NCBI RefSeq assembly: GCF_022458895.1
Contig: NZ_JAINFL010000017.1
Span: 62,001-126,000, forward strand
DNA length: 64,000 nt
Reading direction: 5' to 3'
From: Roseihalotalea indica
GTDB taxonomy: Bacteria; Bacteroidota; Bacteroidia; Cytophagales; Cyclobacteriaceae
The notes under the pieces were generated by a model. That model was not told the origin of the DNA. It ran no database searches and saw only the letters and a list, made by a program, of their open reading frames with translations. Shown here in pieces: positions 18,320 to 27,813 of this stretch. Made by a program: the position numbers and the translations under genes. Positions within the stretch are counted from its first letter, which is position 1. The number at the start of each line of letters is the position of its first letter.

Positions 18320-18389
18320 CCCGCAAAATTACGTTAGTTGACGAGATCTCAAAGGATCATGGGCTTTATTTTCATAAGAGTTTTGCGGG
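18320..18389. promoter_or_regulatory. Long-range inverted repeat upstream of the DksA-like gene
   Basis: CCCGCAAAA (18320-18328) and TTTTGCGGG (18381-18389) are perfect 9-bp complements separated by 52 nt, placed between the SAF dehydrogenase stop and the DksA-like start codon. It could be a leader RNA structure or a looped operator. Pattern only. Confidence 0.35.
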
Positions 18390-18444
18390 TAGAGAAAGTT
18401 CATTTTCAGGTTATTCCTATAGAAAGCCCAAACACTTCTTACTT

Positions 18445-19752
18445 TTAGCTAACCATCTGGGGTTTTGGGCTAAAAAGCGTCTTTTGCTCCTCATACAACT
18501 TAAACGCTAAACGGTTTTCAGGCACTTCAATATCATCAAACGTAATAATATCATCCATGGAAATATCTCTTTTTAGCGTTACTCCTTCGGTTAAGCCAAT
18601 CGGTAGAAGATTCTCAGCCCGGCTAACCTCATAGTTTTCACACACTCCGTAAGTGGTGTATCCGCCAAAACCATCCAGCGTTTCCCCGGCTTTTAGATCT
18701 CTTTTAGCAGCTGCCAGTACTTCTACGATTGGTCCATCCAGCGGCGCCATTACTGCATCATTAAAATGATATGTTCGAACAATTGAATTGGGAACTTCAA
18801 AGAAACATAAGTGATAAGGAGTATAGAAGCTGTATATTGGCCCCTTGCCAAGTTTAAGATAACTCAGGTATTCTTTTGACAATGGGTCATCGGTAGAAGC
18901 AAACACATACACTCCTGGGCCTGGCTGAGGGCCAACTACGTAATCAACGATCCCACCGAGCGCCTTCAATTCATCCAGATCATACATATTAGTCAATTCG
19001 TCAATATGTTTAGTAGAACGGAAAGCGTTCATACCCCGCTTATTAACAACCATACCGGTGGCGTTGGCTACTGAAGCCTGCTCAAAGGCAATTTTAGTAC
19101 CATCGGTAAATGACGTGATCATATTCACATTCTGGCCAGCCTTTCGGGCATACTCTTCCATATCGGCCGGACTCTTATGAAAATCCAGATAACCTTTAAT
19201 ATTACCCGCTACCAGCGGAGTAAAACCTAAACTTTTAACGAAGCGGTGAAGATTCATAATTACTCCCGGTTGATCACCATCACTACCAGTCAGAATTACA
19301 CCGTTTTGATCAGCATAGTGCTTCAATACCGGACCTAAGGTGGCATCTAGCTCTGCATTCAGTAATACTACTGGCTTATGGTTTTTTACTGCATTTAGCA
19401 CGGTTGATGCTGCGTAATCAATAGTACCGGTTGCTTCTACAATAATATCGACCCCATCAGCCTGACATAGAACGCTTGCATCCGAGCACACAGCCGGCTG
19501 CCCTTTGGCAATGGCATCGTCTAATTGAGAAGCATTATTCACCATGACAGCATCGATAACCCCTGCTTGCTGATAACAACGAAAGGCTTTTTCAGTAGTA
19601 CGATTGCTGATACCAACTACTTTCATTCCGGGTGTATAACGCTCTATCTGGTTCACAAGACCAATGGCCATGTATCCAGCTCCGATAACTCCAACACGAA
19701 TAGGGTTACCAACATTTTCCCGAAATTGTAAGGCTTTGTCAAGAATGATCAT
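18445..19752 (-). CDS. NAD(P)-dependent oxidoreductase with homoserine-dehydrogenase-like N-terminus and SAF domain
   Basis: A 435-residue protein. The N-terminal Rossmann fold starts with GVIGAGYMAIGLVNQI (residues 19-34) and resembles the homoserine dehydrogenase NAD-binding domain. The middle is a catalytic alpha/beta region. The C-terminus (about 345-410) has a SAF-type domain (LAAAKRDLKAGETLDG). It is not a canonical homoserine dehydrogenase. It lies downstream of the second SusC/SusD operon on the same strand but is separated from it by a terminator. The substrate is unknown; a sugar-acid or branched sugar derivative is a guess from context. Confidence 0.8.
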   Translation of the reverse strand: MIILDKALQFRENVGNPIRVGVIGAGYMAIGLVNQIERYTPGMKVVGISNRTTEKAFRCYQQAGVIDAVMVNNASQLDDAIAKGQPAVCSDASVLCQADGVDIIVEATGTIDYAASTVLNAVKNHKPVVLLNAELDATLGPVLKHYADQNGVILTGSDGDQPGVIMNLHRFVKSLGFTPLVAGNIKGYLDFHKSPADMEEYARKAGQNVNMITSFTDGTKIAFEQASVANATGMVVNKRGMNAFRSTKHIDELTNMYDLDELKALGGIVDYVVGPQPGPGVYVFASTDDPLSKEYLSYLKLGKGPIYSFYTPYHLCFFEVPNSIVRTYHFNDAVMAPLDGPIVEVLAAAKRDLKAGETLDGFGGYTTYGVCENYEVSRAENLLPIGLTEGVTLKRDISMDDIITFDDIEVPENRLAFKLYEEQKTLFSPKPQMVS

Positions 19753-19936
19753 ATCACTAAATAAATATTTTTTTGCAATTTTTTCACAATGTAAGATTTA
19801 TATCATTTTTAGTCAAGTGATTATTTAAATATTTTAATTTTTTTCGGATAAAATAACATATGAATGATATATAATGAATTGCATCAAATTCTTTGCCTAA
19901 ACAAAATATTTATAAACACATTTATATTTTTTTCAT

Positions 19937-19967
19937 AAAAAAAGGCGATTGATACCAACCGCCTTTC
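19937..19967 (-). terminator. Rho-independent terminator after the second SusCD operon
   Basis: On the minus strand AAAGGCG/CGCCTTT (7-bp perfect stem, 12-nt loop) runs directly into a T tract of seven. It lies 84 bp after the susD-like stop and separates that operon from the SAF dehydrogenase gene. Confidence 0.85.
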
Positions 19968-20050
19968 ATTTATTAATCGTAATTAGATGTTTAATGCTGA
20001 AAACCTTGCGTTAGCCTTTTAGGCTAATTACGTCACTCAAACGCATTTCA

Positions 20051-21658
20051 TCAATATCCTTCATTTTGCCCGAACCCACCCGCGGTTCTATCAATTTGAT
20101 CTTGAGGAATTGGTCTTAGCACATGAAATGGCTGTATATTGGGAGCAGCCTGAGGATTATGCGCTTTTACTCTTTCTACCAATGTTCCGGTGCGCGTAAG
20201 GTCAAAGAATCTATGCATTTCTCCTACCAGCTCACGCGCTCTTTCATCTAGGATAAAATCAATATCTACATCAGCAGCAGTTATTTGCATCGCGGCTTCC
20301 ATTCCTTCTTTGGCGGCTCTTTCTCGCACGACATTGATAAGTTCAGCCGCCCGCTGGCTATTATTCGCTTTAAAGTAGGCCTCAGCCCCTAACAGGTAAG
20401 TTTCAGCCAGACGCATTACCATAAAGTCGCGGGAACCGGCTTCGTATTGACGGTCGGGACGAAGAGGATCTAAGAATTTACTAAGCGTAGGAAATAACTG
20501 CTCAGTGTAATCGCTTGGTGCGATGATCATGTAAGGTTTGCTATCCCTAAATTCCTGGCTTACCTCTTCACCAGGAAGATAAATAGCCGTGTCGCCAAGG
20601 TTCACACCCTCAGGTAGCGTTGCCGGATTATTGGCATAGAAAACTCGTTTAAAGCTATCATCAAAACGTACGTCCGCTTCTTTATTCCAAAGCCCTAATA
20701 AGAAATCAGTGGGCCAGAAACGTCGCCAGGGTCGGCCATTCTCAGTGTCACGGGTCATCCCTGGTTGTACATCGTATACCATAAGGAAGTACAAATGCAT
20801 ATTATTTCCGGGGCCATTAATCAATGGGTCTTGAGTGTATTGAACTGACCATACAACTTCCTCGTGCATCTGAGCACTTTGGTCAAAGACCTCCCTAAAG
20901 CTATCAAGCAGGGCAAAATCATAATCATTGATCACACTTTCCGCTAATTCAGCAGCACGAGTAAAATCTTCGGCAGCAGCATCATCGGTATACCCTCTTG
21001 TCAGCAATACTTTAGATAGAAGATGTTTTGCCGCTGGTTGAGTAGCCCGACCGTAATCGTCTTGCGTTGCCGGTAAGTTAGCAATAGCAAACTCCAAGTC
21101 GGGAATGATTGCCTGGCTATAAATCTCACCTGCCGGAGTCCTGGTCGCTTCGGTTTCTACTCCCGTGGTTTCCTCTAGCGTCAGGTGTATATCACCGTAG
21201 GTACGCACCAGTTCAAAGTAGAATAGGGCTCTAAGAAACCGTACTTCAGCAATCCTTAACGTTTTCAGATCATCGGTTAACTCTTCTATTTCATCGGCTC
21301 GTCTGATCACCGCATTGGCCTGATTGATACCAGCATAAAATGATCGCCAAAAATCTCTAAAATAAGCTTCTCCCTGGGCATTTAATCGGGAATCGTACTG
21401 GTTAATACCCTTGTGACTTCCATCTGCACCATTTTTATAGGTATCCGTACCGAAAACGGTAAGAGTAGCTCCCATCTCACGCGCGTAGTAATCTCTCAAA
21501 GGGGTATACGTGGCATTAACCGCCGCTTCAAAGCCTGCCTCATCGACATAGTAAGAACTGGCTGATACATCGGAGACTAATTCTTCTTCCAGAAATTTCT
21601 CGCAGGAAGGCAACGTAAATACCCCCAGCGTTATGGCTATAATTAGTATTTTTTTCAT
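20051..21658 (-). CDS. RagB/SusD-family nutrient uptake outer membrane lipoprotein
   Basis: A 535-residue SusD/RagB lipoprotein. Signal peptide with lipobox LPSC (Cys at about residue 19). Typical family stretches: YYVDEAGFEAAVNATYTPLRDYY near the N-terminus, EVRFLRALFYFELVRTYGDI in the TPR region, RLAETYLLGAEAYFKA, and FILDERARELVGEMHRFFDLTRTG near the C-terminus. It partners with the SusC-like protein 19 bp upstream in the same operon. The glycan or other ligand is not identifiable. Confidence 0.96.
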   Translation of the reverse strand: MKKILIIAITLGVFTLPSCEKFLEEELVSDVSASSYYVDEAGFEAAVNATYTPLRDYYAREMGATLTVFGTDTYKNGADGSHKGINQYDSRLNAQGEAYFRDFWRSFYAGINQANAVIRRADEIEELTDDLKTLRIAEVRFLRALFYFELVRTYGDIHLTLEETTGVETEATRTPAGEIYSQAIIPDLEFAIANLPATQDDYGRATQPAAKHLLSKVLLTRGYTDDAAAEDFTRAAELAESVINDYDFALLDSFREVFDQSAQMHEEVVWSVQYTQDPLINGPGNNMHLYFLMVYDVQPGMTRDTENGRPWRRFWPTDFLLGLWNKEADVRFDDSFKRVFYANNPATLPEGVNLGDTAIYLPGEEVSQEFRDSKPYMIIAPSDYTEQLFPTLSKFLDPLRPDRQYEAGSRDFMVMRLAETYLLGAEAYFKANNSQRAAELINVVRERAAKEGMEAAMQITAADVDIDFILDERARELVGEMHRFFDLTRTGTLVERVKAHNPQAAPNIQPFHVLRPIPQDQIDRTAGGFGQNEGY

Positions 21659-21677
21659 GATTCAATGTCATTAATAA

Positions 21678-24600
21678 TTAGAAACTGAGATTTATACCAA
21701 GCGAGAACACCCGTGGAATCGGCACTTCCCCATCAACTTCAGGGTCATCATCATCATAAATCTCCGGATCGTAGGCATTATAATTGGTGAAAATGAAAGC
21801 ATTCTGAATACTTCCGTAGATTCTGGCTCGGCTCAAACCCACCCGCTCCGCTATGTCACTCGGCAAGGTGTAGCCTAAAGAAATATTTCTGACCTTCGCG
21901 TAACTACCGTCAAAATACCGCAAGGTACTTCCGTAAGGAATAGACTCCTGGTTGTTGTTAGGCCGAGGATAAGCATTGGTAGGGTTGTCGGGAGTCCAAT
22001 AATCCACATCCAAATTGTTGTATCGTCCTTGTAGTGAATTATTACCGTCATGAAATGCACTATTTAACATTTGGCCTACTCGGGCATAGATAAACACCGA
22101 CAGGTCGAGCGGGCCGTACTCGAATCGGTTGGTTATACCTCCCGTAAAATCAGGAATATCATCTCCGATAATTATTCTATCTTCACCGTCGTATTGCCCG
22201 TCATTATTACGGTCTACTAACTTAATATCACCCGGAACCTGGTTGTATTCAGCAGCTTCGTCTACTTCGTCTAGTTGCCAGATGCCAGCCTTTTCAAAGT
22301 CATAGAAAACCACTAAAGGCTCTCCGATAAACCATCGGCTTCCTACATCATCCTGCCCACCACTGTACAGTTCGACAATTTCTTCTTTGTTACGAGAAAC
22401 GTTGATGCTGGTAGTCCATCGGAAACCATTGGGGTTATCAAAGTTTACCGTATTAAGAGAAAGCTCAACCCCGGTGTTCCGCGTACTACCTATGTTTTGT
22501 AAGATATAATTATATCCGGATGTATACGGTAACTGCCGCTCAAGAATCAGATCAGACGTGTTGGCCTGATAAAAATCTACGGAACCTGAAATCCGGCCAT
22601 TTACAAAGCCATAATCTATACCTACATCTACCGTAGCTGTTTTTTCCCAACTTAAATCTTCATTAGGGATTTCGGCCAGACGGTAGCCGTAACCTGGATC
22701 ATCACCGTAAGCATATGCTGTTCTACCCAGACGTCCGGCAGTTTGATAAGGGTCAATAGCCGTATTACCTACCACGCCGTAGCTGGCTCTCAGTTTTAAT
22801 TCTTGAACAAAAGTCTGATTTTGCATGAAGGACTCGTCGATGATACGCCAACCAGCCGACACTCCCGGGAAATAGGCCCATTTGTTGCCAGCGGCCAAAC
22901 GTGAGGAACCATCCGCTCGCAGGTTGGCCTGAATCAAATATTTTCCGGCAAGTTCGTAATTGATCCTTCCCATATAAGATGCTAACTGCCACTCTTGCAA
23001 ACTACTTCCCACGCCTAAGATGTTAGTGGCAGTTCCGATATTATAAAATTGCTGAGTTTCATACGGCAACCCTCTAACATCCATAAAGTCCTCCTCTCTT
23101 TGCCACTGCTGTATACTTTGAAGCAGGGTTACACCCAAACTATGATTATTCCCAAAGTCTTTGCTGTAGTTAAGGATGTTTTCTAGAGTATAGCTAAACT
23201 CCTCTCGGTTACTTCTATAAGCGATGGGCTCTGCCCCACGACGAATGTTGGTCAGGCTGGCTCGGAATGCTCCAATTCGACGGGTTTGAATGTCAGGGCC
23301 AAAGTTTACTCGATAAGATAAACCTTTCGCAAGCTCAAGATTGGCGTAAACGCTGGCAAATATGCGGTTGAACTTATACTCGTCCACGCTGGCTCCCGGT
23401 ACTAGTTCATTTAGAGGATTCGTACGAATACCGTCATTGGTAGGCAGGAAGATTAACTCCCCGTTTTCATCATAAGGAACTCCCAGCGGATTATTGGAAA
23501 GAGCCTCGCCAAGCGGGTTAAAACCTCTGTTTTCAATAGTTCTGCTAAAAAGCGTTGAAGTCCCCACTCTTATTCTATCATTGATCTGATGATCGAGGTT
23601 TACTCTTACGGTATACCGAGTGAATGACTGCGTTGAAATGATTCCTTTTTCATCAAAGAAGCTTCCTGACACCAGGAATTGAGTCTTATCACTTCCTCCC
23701 AACACGCTTAGCTGATGGTTGGTACGATACCCGTTCTGTAATATTAAGTCTTGATAATCAGTTGACCTGACTGGATTCTGCGCGAGAGAAGTAAGCTCTA
23801 CCGGATCAAGAAATACCTGATCATCGGGGAGAATGTCACCATCCCAGGATAACAACCCTGTATCAGGATTAGTCCGACGAGATTCACGTTTTAAATCGGC
23901 AAACTCAGCACCGTTCATCATATCTACGGTATTGATGGCCTGGGTTGGGCCATAGTATCCGTCGTAGGTAACTGTAGTTTTACCTGAACTTCCACGCTTG
24001 GTGGTAATTAAGATCACCCCATTTGCACCTCGGGAACCATAGATAGCAGTAGATGCGGCATCTTTCAGCACTTCCATAGATTCAATATCCTGGGGGTTGA
24101 TGTCGTTGATTGTACCCTGAATGGGGATACCATCTACTACAAACAAAGGATCATTCTCTGCGGTAATAGAACGACGACCACGAATATTGATTGAGACACC
24201 CTGCCCTGGGCGCCCACCGTTACTTCGGATATCTACTCCAGCAACCCTTCCTTGCAGGGTCTCCACTGAGCTAGATACGGGCAATTCTTTAATTTCTTGC
24301 GCGCTCACTGAACCAATAGCCGCCGTTACATCTCTTTTTTCCTGCGTTCCATATCCAACGACAACAACTTCTGTTAATGATTGTATGTCAGTTGACATTG
24401 CTAAATCAATGGTAGAACGCCCGTTAATGTCAACTTCCTGATTTACATAACCGACCGAAGAAAATACCAATACTGACGCATCAGAGGGAACAGTTAATGA
24501 ATATTCTCCTGATACATCAGTAATGGTACCAGTCGTAGTTCCCTTCACCAGCACGTTAACTCCTGGCAAGGGACCACCATCTTCTTCATCGGTTACAGTA

Positions 24601-24698
24601 CCAGAGATTGAATTTTGTGCCAAGAGATCCGTGAAGTTCATTAGACATAAGAACCATACACACATACCCCTTAGCAGGTAAGGTAAAATGTTTCGCAT
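21678..24698 (-). CDS. SusC/RagA-family TonB-linked outer membrane protein
   Basis: A complete 1006-residue receptor. Order seen: signal peptide ending about LLAQ (residue 28), a carboxypeptidase-regulatory-like domain (GTVTDEEDGGPLPGVNVLVK), the SusC signature VVVVGYGTQEKRDVTAAIGSV, a TonB plug with DPLFVVDGIPI and STAIYGSRGANGVILITTK, then the 22-strand barrel ending in GINLSF. First gene of a two-gene operon. It is divergent from the DAHP-synthase-like gene across a 275-bp very AT-rich gap. No sigma/anti-sigma pair is nearby to explain its control. Confidence 0.97.
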   Translation of the reverse strand: MRNILPYLLRGMCVWFLCLMNFTDLLAQNSISGTVTDEEDGGPLPGVNVLVKGTTTGTITDVSGEYSLTVPSDASVLVFSSVGYVNQEVDINGRSTIDLAMSTDIQSLTEVVVVGYGTQEKRDVTAAIGSVSAQEIKELPVSSSVETLQGRVAGVDIRSNGGRPGQGVSINIRGRRSITAENDPLFVVDGIPIQGTINDINPQDIESMEVLKDAASTAIYGSRGANGVILITTKRGSSGKTTVTYDGYYGPTQAINTVDMMNGAEFADLKRESRRTNPDTGLLSWDGDILPDDQVFLDPVELTSLAQNPVRSTDYQDLILQNGYRTNHQLSVLGGSDKTQFLVSGSFFDEKGIISTQSFTRYTVRVNLDHQINDRIRVGTSTLFSRTIENRGFNPLGEALSNNPLGVPYDENGELIFLPTNDGIRTNPLNELVPGASVDEYKFNRIFASVYANLELAKGLSYRVNFGPDIQTRRIGAFRASLTNIRRGAEPIAYRSNREEFSYTLENILNYSKDFGNNHSLGVTLLQSIQQWQREEDFMDVRGLPYETQQFYNIGTATNILGVGSSLQEWQLASYMGRINYELAGKYLIQANLRADGSSRLAAGNKWAYFPGVSAGWRIIDESFMQNQTFVQELKLRASYGVVGNTAIDPYQTAGRLGRTAYAYGDDPGYGYRLAEIPNEDLSWEKTATVDVGIDYGFVNGRISGSVDFYQANTSDLILERQLPYTSGYNYILQNIGSTRNTGVELSLNTVNFDNPNGFRWTTSINVSRNKEEIVELYSGGQDDVGSRWFIGEPLVVFYDFEKAGIWQLDEVDEAAEYNQVPGDIKLVDRNNDGQYDGEDRIIIGDDIPDFTGGITNRFEYGPLDLSVFIYARVGQMLNSAFHDGNNSLQGRYNNLDVDYWTPDNPTNAYPRPNNNQESIPYGSTLRYFDGSYAKVRNISLGYTLPSDIAERVGLSRARIYGSIQNAFIFTNYNAYDPEIYDDDDPEVDGEVPIPRVFSLGINLSF

Positions 24699-24973
24699 AA
24701 TAAGTTAGGTTTTGTTAAGAAATAATCAATAAAAGAGATGTCCTATCACGAACTTGAGAAAATTGTATAATGCATAGGATTAATTAACCGATTGCATTAT
24801 TAATTTAATAAAAACAACTCTTTACTATGTGAAATAAATATTTTTTTTTTAAAAATAAAAAATACTTTTATCAAATTAACAATTATTTCATTCACCCTTG
24901 CTTATTTGCTAATGTTATCTAAAAAGAAACTAATTTAGCGCGGAATATTGCTAATTATATATGCCTTAGATTC

Positions 24974-25924
24974 ATGATTAATTCTGCCATTAAGATTTTT
25001 GCCGGCCCCGATTCGTTAGATGATTTTAATATTGATGAAGTTTATCGTATAGCCGAAATAAAGGCTAACGGTTCACCTGCTATTTATGGAGCCCGAACGG
25101 TAGGCTTAAAATCTCGCACCAATTTCGACAGTCACAATACTGATCAAGGCTTCATGGGCTATGATTTTGAAGCTATTATGCAGAACTTCGATATCTTTGG
25201 CCACGGTGGCAATGCCACCGATCTGGTTCCTTTGCCCACAGTACAAATGGCTGAAAAGTTATATCAGGATACTGGACTGATTGCCTCTTCCGAAATCATG
25301 CTGCCAGCTATTCAACTAGCTTGTATAAAAAAATCGTTTTCTAATGATCCTTTCCTGGTATGGAACTCTGCCGTTGACCAGCTCGGCTGGCACATTCGCC
25401 AAATGGCTGGTTTTGCCGAAGAACATGGCTGGATGGTTGGATTAAAGAACGGTAAATGGCTGGGTGAAGAATATAAAATTTCTGAAACAGATAAGTTTAA
25501 AGGAAAGACCAGCATTGAAACCGTATGGGACGGTTTAGTAAACTACGCAACATTAGCCCCGGAAATTGTACTGATTCAGCGAGGCTGCGACCTACCCGCT
25601 AAAGGTGAGTACCGCAACCTTCCTATTCATCATGCAGCTAAGCGCACTAAACTGCGGCATATGGACAAAAATGTGCAGCTCTACTTTGACCCAAGTCACT
25701 CATTAGGACCCAAGATGCGGGATCAAATTGTTGATAAAACTGTGGAAGCTATGCAGATGAAGCTAAATGATGAGCACTACCTTTACGATGGCATCCTCAT
25801 TGAAGTGGGTACTGCCAAGTGTGATACACATCAGCATATTTCTTTACAGGAATTAGAAACTTTGGTAGAACGATTATCGGAGTTCCGTACCCTAGCTGGT
25901 CGTAGAGAGAAAGTTGGTGCTTAA
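24974..25924 (+). CDS. DAHP/KDO8P synthase-fold protein with Asp in place of the metal-binding Cys
   Basis: A 316-residue TIM-barrel protein that resembles class I DAHP synthases. IFAGPDSLDD at residues 8-17 matches the AGPCS start of the family, GARTVGLKSRTNF matches the RGGxxKPRT loop, and the C-terminal YFDPSHSLGPK and GILIEVGTAKCD match the DPSHS and EVH motifs. The family binds metal through Cys, His, Glu and Asp; His, Glu and Asp are in place but Cys is Asp13. The reaction is therefore likely a related aldol-type condensation, substrate unknown. Divergent from the SusCD operon. Confidence 0.7.
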   Translation: MINSAIKIFAGPDSLDDFNIDEVYRIAEIKANGSPAIYGARTVGLKSRTNFDSHNTDQGFMGYDFEAIMQNFDIFGHGGNATDLVPLPTVQMAEKLYQDTGLIASSEIMLPAIQLACIKKSFSNDPFLVWNSAVDQLGWHIRQMAGFAEEHGWMVGLKNGKWLGEEYKISETDKFKGKTSIETVWDGLVNYATLAPEIVLIQRGCDLPAKGEYRNLPIHHAAKRTKLRHMDKNVQLYFDPSHSLGPKMRDQIVDKTVEAMQMKLNDEHYLYDGILIEVGTAKCDTHQHISLQELETLVERLSEFRTLAGRREKVGA

Positions 25925-25980
25925 ATACGCGCCTTTGGAAATTGCGCATCAGGCACCTTGATATCGCATATTAAAATAAT

Positions 25981-26017
25981 ACCTCCTGAATTAGATTTTT
26001 AGGAGGTTACTTTTTTT
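25981..26017. terminator. Possible bidirectional terminator between the DAHP-synthase-like gene and map
   Basis: ACCTCCT/AGGAGGT arms (25981-25987, 26001-26007) with a 13-nt loop and a T tract at 26011-26017 on the plus strand; the minus strand side is followed by an ATTATTTT stretch. The hairpin includes the map stop codon (25999-26001). The two convergent genes probably share it. Confidence 0.5.
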
Positions 26018-26784
26018 GCCAGAGCCTCTTCAATGTACTCAAACGTGCTTAAAATCTCTGGTTGCCCATCAATAATGGCAACATCGTGCTCAAAGTGGGC
26101 AGATGGCTGACGATCAGCAGTTACAATGGTCCACCCATCACTTAGTTGCTTCACTCGCCGAGTACCCAAGTTAATCATAGGCTCAATAGCGATCACCAGT
26201 CCATTTTTAATTTTAGTACCTTTACCTCGCTTTCCATAGTTAGGTACTTCAGGCGACTCATGCATGTTTCTTCCCAGGCCATGCCCTACTAATTCTCGTA
26301 CTACCCCATAGCCGTGGCTCTCAGCGTGTTGTTGCACGGCAAAACTTATATCACCAATCCGGTTACCATTACGAGCCTGCTCTATTCCTTTATAAAGGCA
26401 TTCTTCAGTAACTTTTAGTAACTGCTGCACTTCAGCTGAAACTTCGCCTACGGCAAAAGTATAAGCATGATCGCCATAATACCCATTCTTCTTGGCACCA
26501 CAATCAATAGAAATGATGTCGCCATTTTGGAGCGGGCGGTCGTTCGGAATCCCATGCACAACGGCTTCGTTTAAGGACATGCATAAGGTGTTAGGAAAGT
26601 CGTACAACCCAAGAAAACCGGGCTCGGCTCCGTGGTCGCGAATAAACTCTTCCGCTATTTTATCAAGATAGGTTGGCTTTACTCCAGGTTGAATTTCCTG
26701 AGCAATGATTCCCAGGGTTTTAGAAACAATCAGGGCACTTTCGCGAATCAGTTCAATTTCCTCTAAAGACTTATAATGGATCAT
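25999..26784 (-). CDS. map: Type I methionine aminopeptidase
   Basis: A 261-residue metallopeptidase that removes the N-terminal Met from new proteins. The five metal ligands can be followed: Asp in SIDCGAKKNGYYGD (two Asp), His in GHGLGRNMHE, Glu in AIEPMIN, and Glu in FEHDVAI. Length and motif order match bacterial type Ia enzymes. In most Bacteroidota map sits in the ribosomal-protein operon, so this separate copy next to regulators may be a second paralogue; that is inference. Confidence 0.95.
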   Translation of the reverse strand: MIHYKSLEEIELIRESALIVSKTLGIIAQEIQPGVKPTYLDKIAEEFIRDHGAEPGFLGLYDFPNTLCMSLNEAVVHGIPNDRPLQNGDIISIDCGAKKNGYYGDHAYTFAVGEVSAEVQQLLKVTEECLYKGIEQARNGNRIGDISFAVQQHAESHGYGVVRELVGHGLGRNMHESPEVPNYGKRGKGTKIKNGLVIAIEPMINLGTRRVKQLSDGWTIVTADRQPSAHFEHDVAIIDGQPEILSTFEYIEEALAKKVTS

Positions 26785-26883
26785 AGGTGCAATTATCAGC
26801 TACATATAGAAGTCAAAACTGCAACGAATGGTTTGTTTATCCAAGCGGAAAATTCGGAATTTGCCCTTTGATGTTCTACAATA

Positions 26884-27726
26884 CTAGTTTTGAGACATAT
26901 TATTATTAATCTGGCTACTCAAACGAAGCATTTCTGCCTGCATCTGATCCAACTTTCCCTGAATATCGTCAATCTCCGGGCTGGGCTCGGGTAAATAAGA
27001 CCGTAGATGCCATTCCACTTTCCATATCTGAAGCAATTCATTTTCAGGAATATCAAAGGGTTCGTGTTTCGGGTTGTCTGAAAGACAGCGAATATAACCA
27101 TATTGGTGTAAGCGGTTGCGTAGCCTTTTAATCTGAATACCCCGATCGTGCGAAACTACTACATACACTCCCCCATCTGTTATGGTACGATATTCATTGT
27201 TATCAAGCAGTCGGCAGATTACCCAGTCATCTTCCAGCAAGGTAGGCTCCATACTATCACCGCTAACCTGTACAGCATAACACTGCCCATCTTTAATCAT
27301 ATAGTCGGGCAATAAGATACTTTCCTGCTCCTCAAAAAACTCTTGAGTCTGATAGCCAGTCATGAAATTGGCTGCTGCTTTATGGTTAATCAGTGGAACG
27401 GTTACGTTACCTGATGTATCCTGGGTAGCCACCATTATAACCTCTTTTACTTTGGAAGGTCCTTCGGGCTGAGATTGGTTTACAAAAGGCTGCCCCATTC
27501 CGGAAATTATAAACGCACTATTAATACCAAATTTATCTAAAGCGCGATTGAGAATTTCAATAGTTACCGACCGACGATTTGCTTTAATATCACCCAAGTT
27601 AGAAGGTGAGATCTCGATTGCTAAAGCAAATTCGCGATCAGAATGGATTACTTTACGGCTTTTAAGCATGTGAATACATTCAAAAAAGCGTTCGTTCACA
27701 GAATTTTTGTATTGATTATCAGCCAT
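26884..27726 (-). CDS. HTH-S24 repressor (LexA/CI-like) regulator
   Basis: A 280-residue regulator. The N-terminal region (about 10-75) is a helix-turn-helix: DREFALAIEISPSNLGDIKANRR. The C-terminal part (about 115-235) is an S24 peptidase fold with catalytic Ser in VSGDSMEPTL and Lys in GIQIKRLRNR, as in LexA and phage CI proteins that self-cleave with RecA. It ends in a short Gln/Met-rich coiled coil. It is divergent from a 54-residue HTH-like ORF, an arrangement like CI/Cro, but no phage genes are near. Confidence 0.88.
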   Translation of the reverse strand: MADNQYKNSVNERFFECIHMLKSRKVIHSDREFALAIEISPSNLGDIKANRRSVTIEILNRALDKFGINSAFIISGMGQPFVNQSQPEGPSKVKEVIMVATQDTSGNVTVPLINHKAAANFMTGYQTQEFFEEQESILLPDYMIKDGQCYAVQVSGDSMEPTLLEDDWVICRLLDNNEYRTITDGGVYVVVSHDRGIQIKRLRNRLHQYGYIRCLSDNPKHEPFDIPENELLQIWKVEWHLRSYLPEPSPEIDDIQGKLDQMQAEMLRLSSQINNNMSQN

Positions 27727-27789
27727 TTGTAGAAAATTATACTTACTAAAAGAATAAAAAGTTTGGAAAATACTTTAAAAAAGCATTAC

Positions 27790-27806
27790 CTTGTACTTAT
27801 AACAAG
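27790..27806. promoter_or_regulatory. Candidate operator between the S24 regulator and the small HTH-like gene
   Basis: Inverted repeat CTTGT-N7-ACAAG, 17 bp across, 7 bp before the ATG of the small divergent gene and 63 bp upstream of the S24 regulator start. Spacing suits a dimeric HTH protein. Pattern only. Confidence 0.35.
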
Positions 27807-27813
27807 AACAAAT

